Source of the DNA: Chitinophaga eiseniae
GTDB taxonomy: Bacteria > Bacteroidota > Bacteroidia > Chitinophagales > Chitinophagaceae
Length of the DNA stretch: 64,000 bases
Assembly (NCBI RefSeq): GCF_900167135.1
Contig: NZ_FUWZ01000002.1
Coordinates: forward strand, 894,651-958,650
Reading direction: 5' to 3'
Both the position numbers and the translations under genes were made by a program. Below, one piece after another: positions 52,724-61,475 of this stretch (the stretch's first letter is position 1; every line of letters begins with the position of its first letter). The notes beneath the pieces are model-generated. The model did no database searches, was not told where the DNA came from, and saw only the letters and a list, made by a program, of their open reading frames with translations.

Positions 52724-54232
52724 ATGATTTCTATCGTAATTCCTGTATTAAACGAAGGGGCTACCATACGCCAGGTAATAAAGACCATAAAGAAGACCAC
52801 ACGCAAAATTGAGATCATTGTGGTAGATGATAATTCCACAGACAACACTGTGGAAGAGGCCATGAAGGAACAGGTGAGGGTAATTACCAGCAGTCAGCGC
52901 GGGAAAGGTATTTCCATGCGGGAAGGTATGATGGCCGCCAAACATGAAATCATCGCATATGTTGATGGTGATATTCTTACTTATCCTGATAACATTGTAG
53001 ACTTATTAACAGATCCTATCGAGCGCGGCGAAGCAGACTTCGTCAAATCCTACTTTGAAAGGCAGGCAGGCAGGGTCACACAGTTAGTGGCCAAGCCGCT
53101 GCTGAGTATTCTGTATCCCGACCTGGCCCATTTTCAGCAGCCGCTGAGCGGTATGATCGCAGGACGCAAGTCGATGTTGTCCCGGGTACAATTTGAAAAC
53201 GATTACGGTGTGGATATCGGGCTACTGATAGACATGCACCAGTTGGGCGCCCGTATTGTGGAATCCAATATCGGCAAGGTGGAGAACGCGATGCAGACAT
53301 GGGAACAGTTGAGCAAAATGTCGCGTGAAGTATCAAGAACTATTTTACGGAAAGCGGAAAACATTCCGCAGGAAAACCTGGAAACACTGGGAAACATCAA
53401 CCTGATCAGGGAGCAGATGGAGTACTCTATTCTGGAATCTATTGACAAGTTGCAGAAGATGGTGATCTTCAACCTGGACCATGCTGTGTTCACGCAGAAC
53501 TATCTGCAGTGGGCGGCCATAGCGTTTGACCAGGAAGAGGAGCTGCAGCAGATCATGGCAACGGAAACCGACGCACTTACCCGTCTCCAGCAGACCGCAG
53601 CGCTTTTTAAAGGCCGTAACATCGCAGAACTACTGGAAGTGGCAGACGCCATTCCGCTGATACCGGGTATCCGTGAAGTAGTGCAGGAGCTGAAGAAGAG
53701 GGGATATGCCTGTGGCCTGATCACCGATGGTTTCGGGATGGTGGCACGGCATATCAAAAATCAGCTGGGGATGGACTTTGTATTGGCCAACAAACTTCAT
53801 TTAGTCAACAGCGTAGCCACCGGTGAATTAACGGTGCCTGATTATTTTCTGAGGAACGGTGAGTATTGCAGAAATGCTGTGTTGCCGTATGTGGCGGAGC
53901 AGTATAACATTCACACGCAGAATATAATTTATGTGGGAGATGGTAAGCAGGACACCCAACTGTTGACCGAAGCAGGCATTGGTGTTGCATTTTGTCCACA
54001 GTATCAACGGGCATATGTAGAAAAGGTTGCCGATAAGATTATTACAGGTTTGTCGTTGGCGCCGCTGCTGGACATTGCACCGGCGAGTCCATCCAAGAAA
54101 TTCAGGTTGCCGGCCATCAGTAAAAAGCAGGTGCGCAACATTGGTATCGGCAGCCTGGTGGGGTTAGCGGGAGCGGGGTTGGTGTATTTAGCGATGCGGC
54201 AGCTGAGCAAAAAGAAGCAGGCAGACTGTTAG
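52724..54232 (+). CDS. Glucosyl-3-phosphoglycerate-synthase-like glycosyltransferase fused to a degenerate HAD domain
   Basis: The first 235 of 502 residues form a GT-A transferase: ISIVIPVLNEGATIRQVI, IIVVDDNSTDNT, the metal-binding DGD at 81-83, and blocks that I recall from mycobacterial GpgS (family GT81): FVKSY (107-111), GRVTQLVAKPLL (116-127), YGVDIGLLID (161-170) and MSREV (199-203). GpgS moves glucose to 3-phosphoglycerate on the way to the osmolyte glucosylglycerate. A HAD domain follows (246-450): motif II Thr334 in GLITDG and motif IV GDGKQD (405-410) are intact, but motif I reads IFNLDHA, with Asn250 where the nucleophilic Asp should be. A membrane helix ends the protein (about 472-492). 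So a phosphatase partner fused in frame seems to have lost catalysis. Confidence 0.8.
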   Translation: MISIVIPVLNEGATIRQVIKTIKKTTRKIEIIVVDDNSTDNTVEEAMKEQVRVITSSQRGKGISMREGMMAAKHEIIAYVDGDILTYPDNIVDLLTDPIERGEADFVKSYFERQAGRVTQLVAKPLLSILYPDLAHFQQPLSGMIAGRKSMLSRVQFENDYGVDIGLLIDMHQLGARIVESNIGKVENAMQTWEQLSKMSREVSRTILRKAENIPQENLETLGNINLIREQMEYSILESIDKLQKMVIFNLDHAVFTQNYLQWAAIAFDQEEELQQIMATETDALTRLQQTAALFKGRNIAELLEVADAIPLIPGIREVVQELKKRGYACGLITDGFGMVARHIKNQLGMDFVLANKLHLVNSVATGELTVPDYFLRNGEYCRNAVLPYVAEQYNIHTQNIIYVGDGKQDTQLLTEAGIGVAFCPQYQRAYVEKVADKIITGLSLAPLLDIAPASPSKKFRLPAISKKQVRNIGIGSLVGLAGAGLVYLAMRQLSKKKQADC

Positions 54233-54246
54233 AGGATGACAGTGAC

Positions 54247-54298
54247 CTATAAACGAAAAACGGGATTTGATGATTCAAATCCCGTTTTTCGTTTATAG
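54247..54298. terminator. Bidirectional intrinsic terminator
   Basis: A perfect 24-bp stem with a 4-nt loop (TGAT) lies between the converging transferase and DksA-like genes; the A-run in the left arm and the T-run in the right one (cccgtttttcg) are inside the stem. Confidence 0.85.
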
Positions 54299-54309
54299 TA
54301 TAGCATTTT

Positions 54310-55374
54310 TTATTTGCTCTTGGCCAGCTTGGCTTCAATGCTCAGGGTGGCGTGCGGCACAGCGCGGAGGCGTGCTTTGTCTATCAGCTTGCCGGTTACG
54401 CGGCAGATGCCGTAGGTTTTATTTTCGATGCGCATCATGGCTTTTTCCAGGTGGTCGATGAACTGGATCTGGCGGCTGGCCATCTGGTTCAGCTGTTCCC
54501 TTTCCTGGGAGCCGCTGCCATCTTCCATGCTCATGTATTTGTTTTCAGTATCATCTGTACCTGCTTCATCTTTGCGGGTAATGAGGCCTTGCAGATAAAC
54601 CAGTTCTTTTTTGGCGAACTCCAGTTTTTTCTGGATCAGTTCCCGGAATTCCTGCAGGTCTGCATCACTATATCGGTAAAGGGGGCCGGAAGTTTGTTCA
54701 GGTTGATCGAGCACTGATTTGGTAAATTCAGGCTGATAAGCAACCTGTGAAGCCTTTCCACCTTTTTTCTCTGCTTTTTCGGCTTTTTCAGCTTTTTCCG
54801 GTTTTTCTGTTTTCTCGGTTTTCTCGGTTTTCTCGGATTTCGCTGATTTCTCGGCCTTTACGGCAGGTTTCTCGGCTGCTTTTTTAGTGGATTCTTTCAC
54901 CTTAGCAACTTGTTCCTTTGTATCTGCTTTCTTTACTGCCATTGTTTTAAGTTCTTTTTCTTCTGACTTAGAAATTAATGGTTTTTCTTTTTCAGCGGCA
55001 ACACTTTTAGTGACCACTTGCTGCTTTACAGCAGGCTCTTTTTTGACGGTCTTCTTTGCAGGTACAGCAACTTTCGGGACGGACGATGTTTTACTGTTTT
55101 TTGCGGCTGGAGCCTTTTTAATTACGTTTTTGGGAGTAGCGGCGGTTTTCTTCGCTGCAACTTTGGCTACGACGGCTTTTTTTGCTGCGGGTTTGGCGGG
55201 CTTGGCTGCTGCTTTTTTGGCGGCGGCCACTTTTTTAGGAGCGGCAGACGCAGCCTTTTTCGCTGGAGCAGGTTTGGCGGCCTTTTTCGCAGGTGCAGCC
55301 TTTTTTGGTGCAGCTTTCTTCACCTGAGCTACCTTTTGGGTCGATTTACTAGCAACCTTCTTTTTTGTTGCCAT
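54310..55374 (-). CDS. Histone H1-like Lys/Ala-rich protein fused to a DksA/TraR-type domain lacking its zinc cysteines
   Basis: Residues 1-130 of 354 are almost only A, K, P, V and T (KKAAPKKAAPAKKAAKPAPA), resembling bacterial histone H1-like proteins that coat DNA. Residues 140-215 carry charged repeats (EKTEKTEKTEKPEKAEKAEK). The C-terminus (about 235-354) is DksA/TraR-like, with a coiled coil (DLQEFRELIQKKLEFAKKEL) and the family ending YGICRVTGKLIDKARLRAVP HATLSIEAK. Of four zinc-binding Cys only Cys324 remains; Thr327, Ser345 and Ala348 replace the others. It may bind DNA by its tail and RNA polymerase by its head. It is 6 bp after ileS on the same strand. Confidence 0.85.
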   Translation of the reverse strand: MATKKKVASKSTQKVAQVKKAAPKKAAPAKKAAKPAPAKKAASAAPKKVAAAKKAAAKPAKPAAKKAVVAKVAAKKTAATPKNVIKKAPAAKNSKTSSVPKVAVPAKKTVKKEPAVKQQVVTKSVAAEKEKPLISKSEEKELKTMAVKKADTKEQVAKVKESTKKAAEKPAVKAEKSAKSEKTEKTEKTEKPEKAEKAEKAEKKGGKASQVAYQPEFTKSVLDQPEQTSGPLYRYSDADLQEFRELIQKKLEFAKKELVYLQGLITRKDEAGTDDTENKYMSMEDGSGSQEREQLNQMASRQIQFIDHLEKAMMRIENKTYGICRVTGKLIDKARLRAVPHATLSIEAKLAKSK

Positions 55375-55380
55375 GGGGGA

Positions 55381-58300
55381 TTAGCTTTTTTTGTTAACTA
55401 ATACATTAAATTTAAGGTCATTCACCTCTATTTCTGTTCCGCCCTGTAATTGCTCCACTAAATCCAAGCTATCTGCCAAAATTTCCGTGCAAATATAGTC
55501 ATTATAGTTTATAATCGCCGATTTCAGCGTATCTACGGTCTCTACCGTCACGTTAATTCTGTCAGTCAGTTCGAAGCCGCTGTCCTTCCGGATTTTCTGT
55601 ATACGGTTCACCAGTTCGCGTGCATTTCCTTCGTCCTGCAACTGGTCCGTAATGGTAATATCTAGCGCTACCGTTAAAGCGCCTTTATTCGCGACTGTCC
55701 ATCCAGGAATATCTTCGGAAATTATTTCAACATCAGAGAGTTGTATCTGCAATTGCTCGCCATCGACAGCCAGGTTGAAATGGCCGTCACGCTCGATAGC
55801 TGCGATGTCTGTATCCGTAAATGCACTAATGGCCGCGGCTACAGCTTTCATCTTCGCGCCCATTTTGCTACCGAGCGATTTAAAGTTCGGTTTAATCTTT
55901 TTCTTGATAAAACCGCCTGTTTCGGTAAGATAATCAATCCCTTTGACATTTACCTCACTTTTTATCAGATCCTCCACTTTTTCCACCTGCTCTTTCATGT
56001 GGCTGCCGGAAACAGGGATCAGTATCTTCTGCAGGGGCTGCCTCACCTTGATGTTCACCTTCTTACGCAAGGATAATACCAGTGAGGAAATATCCTGGGC
56101 CAGTTGCATTCTTTCTTCCAGATCGATGTCGATCGCGGCCCCATCAGCCACCGGAAAGTCAGTGTGGTGGATGGATTGCACATTGAAGCGTCCGCTAACC
56201 CGATTGAGGTTGTTAAACATCCAGTCTGTGAAGAATGGGGAAACCGGGGCCATCAATTGTGTAATTTTTTCCAAACATTCGTACAGTGTCTGGTAAGCAC
56301 TGATTTTGTCATGGCCATAATCACCCTTCCAGAACCGGCGGCGGCATAACCGTACGTACCAGTTGCTCAGGTGTTCATCCACAAAGTTTTCAATGGCCCT
56401 GCCCGCCTGAGTAGGCTCATAATCATCAAAATAGGCGGTCACGTCCCGCACCAGGGAGTTCAGCACAGAAATGATCCAGCGGTCGATTTCCGGACGCTCC
56501 TGCAGGGGAATATAGGCTTCGCTGTATGTAAACTTATCCAGATTGGCATACATCGCGAAGAAGTTGTAAGTATTGTACAGCGTACCGAAGAGCTTGCGTT
56601 GCGCCTCGCCGATACCTTTTACGTCAAATTTGAGGCTGTCCCAGGGGGAAGCGTTAGTGATCAGGTACCAGCGGGTGGCATCTGCACCATATTGTTCGAT
56701 GGTTTCGAACGGATTTACCACGTTGCCCAGGCGCTTACTCATCTTTTGTCCGTTCTTATCCAGCACCAAACCATTGGAAACCACTGTTTTATATGCTACG
56801 TTATCGAACAACATCACGCCGAGCGCATGCAGGGTGTAGAACCAGCCACGGGTCTGGTCCACGCCTTCCGCAATGAAATCGGCCGGAAATGCTTCGCCTT
56901 TGTCCAGCAACTCCTTGTTTTCAAACGGATAATGCCACTGTGCATAAGGCATAGCGCCACTATCGAACCACACATCTATCAAGTCTGGTTCGCGGCGCAT
57001 CGGCTTGCCGGAAGGGCTTACCAGCACGATATCATCTACATAGGGTTTATGCAGGTCGAGGATGCCCTCATGCAGGTAAGACTTGTTCACGTCGCCGCCC
57101 AGCACTTCATTGGCCTTACGGATTTCGGCGTTCAGTTCGTCGATACCACCAATGCATATTTCTTCACTGCCATCTTCTGTACGCCAGATAGGTAAAGGCG
57201 TACCCCAGTAGCGGCTGCGGCTCAGGTTCCAGTCCACCATGTTTTCCAGCCAGTTACCGAAACGGCCGGTACCGGTGAAGGCTGGTTTCCAGTTGATGGT
57301 CTTGTTTAACTCCACCATCCGGTCTTTCAGCGCGGTGGTTTTAATGAACCAGGCGTCCAGCGGGTAATACAATACCGGCTTGTCTGTACGCCAGCAGTGA
57401 GGATAAGTGTGTTCGTATTTTTCTACTTTAAAGGCCCGGTTCTCTTTCTTCAGCTTCACAGCAATGTCGACATCCACATCTTTGTAATCCGGATCATCTT
57501 TGTAATTTTTCACATATCTTCCGGAAAACTCGCCTACGTTGTCAGTGAACTTCCCTTCACGGTCTACCAACGTCAGGATACCGATGCCGTATTTTTTACC
57601 GACACGGTTGTCATCCGCACCGAAAGCGGGCGCGGTATGTACGATACCGGTACCGTCTTCTGTGGTCACAAAGTCGCCGACGATCACACGGAAAGGATCA
57701 CCCTCCTCCGGCTGTGCATAGGGCAGCAGTTGTTCGTAACGGATATTTTCCAGCTGGCTGCCTTTGAAGCTGGCCAGTATTTTCCACGGAATTACTTTAT
57801 CACCTTCCTTGTAAGCCGCGAAGTCGGCATTTTCGCCTTCTGCTTTGAAGTACTTGCCCAACAGGTCTTTTGCCATTATCACATTCACCGGCAGGTGAGT
57901 GTACTGGTTGAAGGTGCTCACCAGCACATATTGGATATTGGCGCCTACAGTAAGGCCAAGGTTGGAAGGTAGCGTCCAGGGAGTAGTGGTCCAGGCCAGG
58001 AAAAAGACCTCTTCAGATCCGGCGGCATCAAACAGGAATTTGGAGTTTTCCGCGTTTTTCGCCTTGAACATGGCCACCACCGTGGTGTCCTTTACATCTT
58101 TATAAGTGCCGGGCTGGTTCAGTTCATGAGAGCTGAGACCGGTACCCGCTGCCGGAGAGTACGGCTGGATACTCACGCTTTTATATAACAGGCCTTTTTT
58201 GTACAAGGTCTGTAAGCTCCACCAGAGAGATTCAATGTATTTATTGTCAAATGTGATGTAAGGATCTTTCAGATCTACCCAATAGCCCATTTTCTGAGTG

Positions 58301-58707
58301 AGGTCATCCCATTTGTCTTTATATTTCAGAACTTCTTTACGGCAGGTCTCGTTATAATCCGCGACAGAGATTTTTTTACCGATATCTTCTTTGGTGATCC
58401 CCAGGGTCTTTTCCACGCCCAGTTCTACCGGCAGGCCGTGGGTATCCCATCCGCCTTTGCGTTTCACCTGAAAACCCTTCATGGTTTTGTAACGGCACAC
58501 CAGGTCTTTCAGGGTACGCGAAATCACGTGGTGAATACCGGGTAAACCATTGGCGCTGGGAGGACCTTCATAAAATACGAACGGCGTTGCGCCATCCCGT
58601 ACTTCCACGCTTTTTTCAAAAGCCTGCTGAAGCTCCCATTGCTGAAGTATATCTTTCTCTATCTGAGGTAAATTCAGTTGATTATATTCCTGATATTTGC
58701 TGGACAT
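55381..58707 (-). CDS. ileS: Isoleucyl-tRNA synthetase, IleRS2-like, with GXHH signature
   Basis: The 1108-residue enzyme charges tRNA-Ile. The start MSSKYQEYNQLNLPQIEKDI is the only good one. Class I motifs are present: the HIGH region reads GPPSANGLPGIHHVISRTLK (G57-I58-H59-H60), GGWDTHGLPVE follows, and KMSKR is at 655-659 in NGQKMSKRLGNV. The editing domain and a long C-terminal part (about 800-1108) are those of the eukaryote-like IleRS2 group. Normally the signature is HXGH; here the first and third positions are swapped (GXHH), a variant I recall as linked to strong mupirocin resistance. The DksA-like gene follows. Confidence 0.96.
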   Translation of the reverse strand: MSSKYQEYNQLNLPQIEKDILQQWELQQAFEKSVEVRDGATPFVFYEGPPSANGLPGIHHVISRTLKDLVCRYKTMKGFQVKRKGGWDTHGLPVELGVEKTLGITKEDIGKKISVADYNETCRKEVLKYKDKWDDLTQKMGYWVDLKDPYITFDNKYIESLWWSLQTLYKKGLLYKSVSIQPYSPAAGTGLSSHELNQPGTYKDVKDTTVVAMFKAKNAENSKFLFDAAGSEEVFFLAWTTTPWTLPSNLGLTVGANIQYVLVSTFNQYTHLPVNVIMAKDLLGKYFKAEGENADFAAYKEGDKVIPWKILASFKGSQLENIRYEQLLPYAQPEEGDPFRVIVGDFVTTEDGTGIVHTAPAFGADDNRVGKKYGIGILTLVDREGKFTDNVGEFSGRYVKNYKDDPDYKDVDVDIAVKLKKENRAFKVEKYEHTYPHCWRTDKPVLYYPLDAWFIKTTALKDRMVELNKTINWKPAFTGTGRFGNWLENMVDWNLSRSRYWGTPLPIWRTEDGSEEICIGGIDELNAEIRKANEVLGGDVNKSYLHEGILDLHKPYVDDIVLVSPSGKPMRREPDLIDVWFDSGAMPYAQWHYPFENKELLDKGEAFPADFIAEGVDQTRGWFYTLHALGVMLFDNVAYKTVVSNGLVLDKNGQKMSKRLGNVVNPFETIEQYGADATRWYLITNASPWDSLKFDVKGIGEAQRKLFGTLYNTYNFFAMYANLDKFTYSEAYIPLQERPEIDRWIISVLNSLVRDVTAYFDDYEPTQAGRAIENFVDEHLSNWYVRLCRRRFWKGDYGHDKISAYQTLYECLEKITQLMAPVSPFFTDWMFNNLNRVSGRFNVQSIHHTDFPVADGAAIDIDLEERMQLAQDISSLVLSLRKKVNIKVRQPLQKILIPVSGSHMKEQVEKVEDLIKSEVNVKGIDYLTETGGFIKKKIKPNFKSLGSKMGAKMKAVAAAISAFTDTDIAAIERDGHFNLAVDGEQLQIQLSDVEIISEDIPGWTVANKGALTVALDITITDQLQDEGNARELVNRIQKIRKDSGFELTDRINVTVETVDTLKSAIINYNDYICTEILADSLDLVEQLQGGTEIEVNDLKFNVLVNKKS

Positions 58708-58967
58708 AAAACAATTCCCCGCCCTTTGATGTTATTTAGACAATAATTGATTAAAATTGTGCGAAGTTAAGAAAATACGACGGCACCTAAAGGGGCAACT
58801 TTCCCAAAAACAGTGGTTTTGAATTTTTTTTCATATTTTTTTTAGTAATTTACAATAAAGAGTATTTATTTTACGTTTTTGGCATTGTTTTAGCTCTTTG
58901 CCAGGAAGAATTGAAAAAACCTAAGTCAGTAATTTTAACCCAACGCGGATAAACCATATCTTGATTT

Positions 58968-59432
58968 ATGAAAAAGTTGACGTTAATTTTTTGTGCAGTA
59001 TTGATCACTTCCGGCATAACTTTTGCACAGCAGAAAAAATCAGTTAAAAAAACAAAAACAGTTGCGAAAAAGGTGGAAGCACCTGCAGCCGTTAAAAGTT
59101 CTTTTGATCAAACTTTTGCCGGAACTACAGACGCCAAGTGGAAGAAGACAAGTGCAGGCCACTGGAGCGTAAGTTTCCATAAAGACAACATTCAAACAAT
59201 AGCTGAGTATGACGCGGACGGCAAATGGATTGCCACCAGAAGCGCTTACGACGCACAAACCTTGCCGGAAACAGTGGCTGGTACACTGAAAGCAAAATAT
59301 CCGGCAGCCACCATAAAAGATGGCTGGAAAATTGAGAGAGCAGATGTAGCTGCTTACTACAAAGTAAACATTCAGGACAATGGTGCAGACAAAGCAGTGC
59401 TGTTGAACGATGCAGGCACCGTCACTGAATAA
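58968..59432 (+). CDS. Small secreted PepSY-like protein
   Basis: The 154-residue protein has a signal peptide (MKKLTLIFCAVLITSGITFA) and a short Lys-rich linker (KKSVKKTKTVAKKVEAPAAV), then two strand-helix units (FDQTFAGTTDAKWKKTSAGH, YDADGKWIATRSAYDAQTLP, TLKAKYPAATIKDGWKIERA) of the PepSY-like type found in Bacteroidota exported proteins. It has no catalytic residues. Related proteins are thought to bind or inhibit proteases or to bind other ligands; the role here is unknown. It is a single gene with a terminator. Confidence 0.8.
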   Translation: MKKLTLIFCAVLITSGITFAQQKKSVKKTKTVAKKVEAPAAVKSSFDQTFAGTTDAKWKKTSAGHWSVSFHKDNIQTIAEYDADGKWIATRSAYDAQTLPETVAGTLKAKYPAATIKDGWKIERADVAAYYKVNIQDNGADKAVLLNDAGTVTE

Positions 59433-59472
59433 TTAAATTCGTATTTCATAGGTATAGGGATAAATAGGACAG

Positions 59473-59494
59473 ACCCTGCTCTTTTGGGCGGGGT
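59473..59494 (+). terminator. Intrinsic terminator of the PepSY-like gene
   Basis: ACCCTGCT pairs (with G-T pairs) with GGCGGGGT around a 6-nt loop and is followed by tttttc. It lies 40 bp past the stop and next to the end of the GH92 remnant. Confidence 0.7.
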
Positions 59495-59507
59495 TTTTTC
59501 ATTGCTG

Positions 59508-61410
59508 TCACCGGCAAAGCGGCGCATGGATACCCGCCCCCCAGCGCCTCTCAGGGAAAGGCCCCATCTCCGGTACCAGCGTCCCGCCATCCACCAGCTA
59601 CTGATGCGTGAAAAAAGGCGAATACAATACCTCCTCATTCAGCCACGCCCGCCGGATATACTGATTCACCACCGAACAGTGCCACGCAATCACTGTAAAC
59701 TGCTTACCCCGGGGTAACCGGACCGTGGCTTTACTAAACACCGGACTGCCGATAGCATAAACAGGCACACCCGGCGTGACAGGATAAAACCCCAACGACG
59801 AAAACACCACAAACGCACTCATCCCACCTCCGTCTTCATCTCCAGGCATACCAAACACATTGTCCTTAAACCATAAGTCCAGCAACATGCGCACCCGCCG
59901 CTGTGTTTTCCACGCAGCTCCCACATAATTGTACAAATAGGGAATGCGAAATCCCGGCTCATTGCCCATCGAAAACTGCCCCACCAGGCCGGTAGCATCC
60001 GGGAAACGATGCCAGAAATCATACCGCGGCGTGGCCGGTATTGTATGAAAAAGCTCGTCCAAACGCTGTTCGAAAACTCTTTCACCGCCCATCAGCCGGA
60101 CCAGCGCCGGGATATTGTGCTGTACCGCCCAGAGATAAGTCCAGCCATTGTTCTCGTCGCAATACTCACGCCCCCCGAACCACCATCCCATGCAGGATCA
60201 ATCGTGATCCATCTGCCGGCGCTGTCTTTCGGCAGAAAAAAAAGAATACTGTCATGCCACAGCTGCCGGAAATTTTCTGCGCGGGCCGCAAACAACCGCT
60301 GGTCGTCATACCGATGCAGACCCGCCGCCAGGCATCCAGGAAAACAATAGTGCTGTGAAAACCATTCATACAGGGATGATCTCCATACAATCGCGGAAAG
60401 GTGGGCATCCAGCCGCTTTGTTCATACATTGTCACATAAGCATCCAGCATATCTTCTTCCTGCTGCGGATGCAGGATCATGCGCAAAGGATGCAACGCCT
60501 GATAAGTATCCCATGTGGCGTCATCCACATAAAAGGGCCGGCGCGCCTGGTTCACTTTCTTATTGTATCCGCTGTAGTAAACACTGTCTTCAGTAATATT
60601 GACCATCCGCTCATGGCAACGGTACAATGCGGTATAAAATGACCGGCGCTCCGCCTGTGTACCTCCTTCTACCTGTATCTGAGCGGCCACTGCATGCCAG
60701 CGGCACCGCCCTGCTGCAACGACGGCTTCCATATCACGGCCCGCCATTTCTTTTTGAAAATTTTGTTTCGCCTGTGCTGTGCTGACATAGGAAACAGCAT
60801 ACTGTAAAACAACAGCCCGTTCCTTCCGGTGTGGGAACCGCGCATAGAACAACGTATCTGACACGAGCCCTGCCGTTATGGCTGTATTAAATCTGCCATA
60901 TACGTACACCGGAACATCACCATGAAAAAATGTCCTGGCAGTAAACGTGTTTCCGGAAAAAGTCAGAGGAACGGTGAACAATAATTTACGATCGGCGTTC
61001 TCCCGAAAAGAAAAACGATACACGCCTGTTTTGCAACCGGGCGCAAACTCCACACGGATGCAGTCTTCCACCAGCATGGTACTGTAATACCAGGGACGTA
61101 TCACCTCCTGTGCCGGATCATAGGCCATGCGGCAGGGGAGAGCGGCCGGGAAGATGGCTTCATGACAAACAGCGCACCATCGTTGTGCGCCGCTATCTGT
61201 AGCGGGAAACCGGTTATCTGATCATCGGCGCCATCTCTCCTTAACGGATATACGCGGATCATTTCGTTGGGCAACTGGATAACCGGGCGGTAGGTTTCAA
61301 TAACGTGGCTACGTTGCCGATAGCAGGATCCATATATTCTTCGGGCGACGGTCTGCAGCCACCAGGAAAAACAGGGCTACCAGCAACTGAAAAAACAAAA
61401 GCTTTTGCAT
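59508..61410 (-). pseudogene. Decayed GH92 alpha-mannosidase gene
   Basis: The remnant encodes most of a GH92 enzyme in pieces. It starts at 61410 (MQKLLFFQLLVALFFLVAA), shifts frame near 61345 (SPEEYMDPAIGNVA), near 61310 (ETYRPVIQLPNEMIRVYPLR), near 61150 (MAYDPAQEVIRPWYYSTML), near 60320 (FAARAENFRQLWHDSILFFL) and near 60190 (ENNGWTYLWAVQHNIPALVR), and meets an in-frame TAG at 59598-59600 after FFTHQ, beyond which VDGGTLVPEMGPFPER still reads as family sequence down to 59508. Family marks are DDATWDTYQALHPLRMIL and GDEDGGGMSAFVVFSSLGFY. At least five shifts and one stop make it inactive. It follows the EEP gene of a SusD locus. Confidence 0.88.
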
Positions 61411-61427
61411 AAGCGGCTGGTTATACA

Positions 61428-61456
61428 AACAGGGCCCACCGTGTAGGCGGGCCCGT
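61428..61456 (-). terminator. Hairpin after the EEP hydrolase gene
   Basis: GGGCCC-centred arms (acagggccca / ggcgggcccgt) form a stem just after the EEP stop on the minus strand, followed there by ttgtataac. It separates the intact gene from the GH92 remnant; termination is likely but not certain. Confidence 0.6.
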
Positions 61457-61475
61457 TATGACGGTTAAAAGGGCG

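Noticed and set aside
54887..55401. Two long plus-strand frames rich in Phe, Ala, Gly and Cys
   Set aside because: They are the complement of the Lys/Ala-rich coding stretch of the DksA-like gene; the composition follows from that alone.
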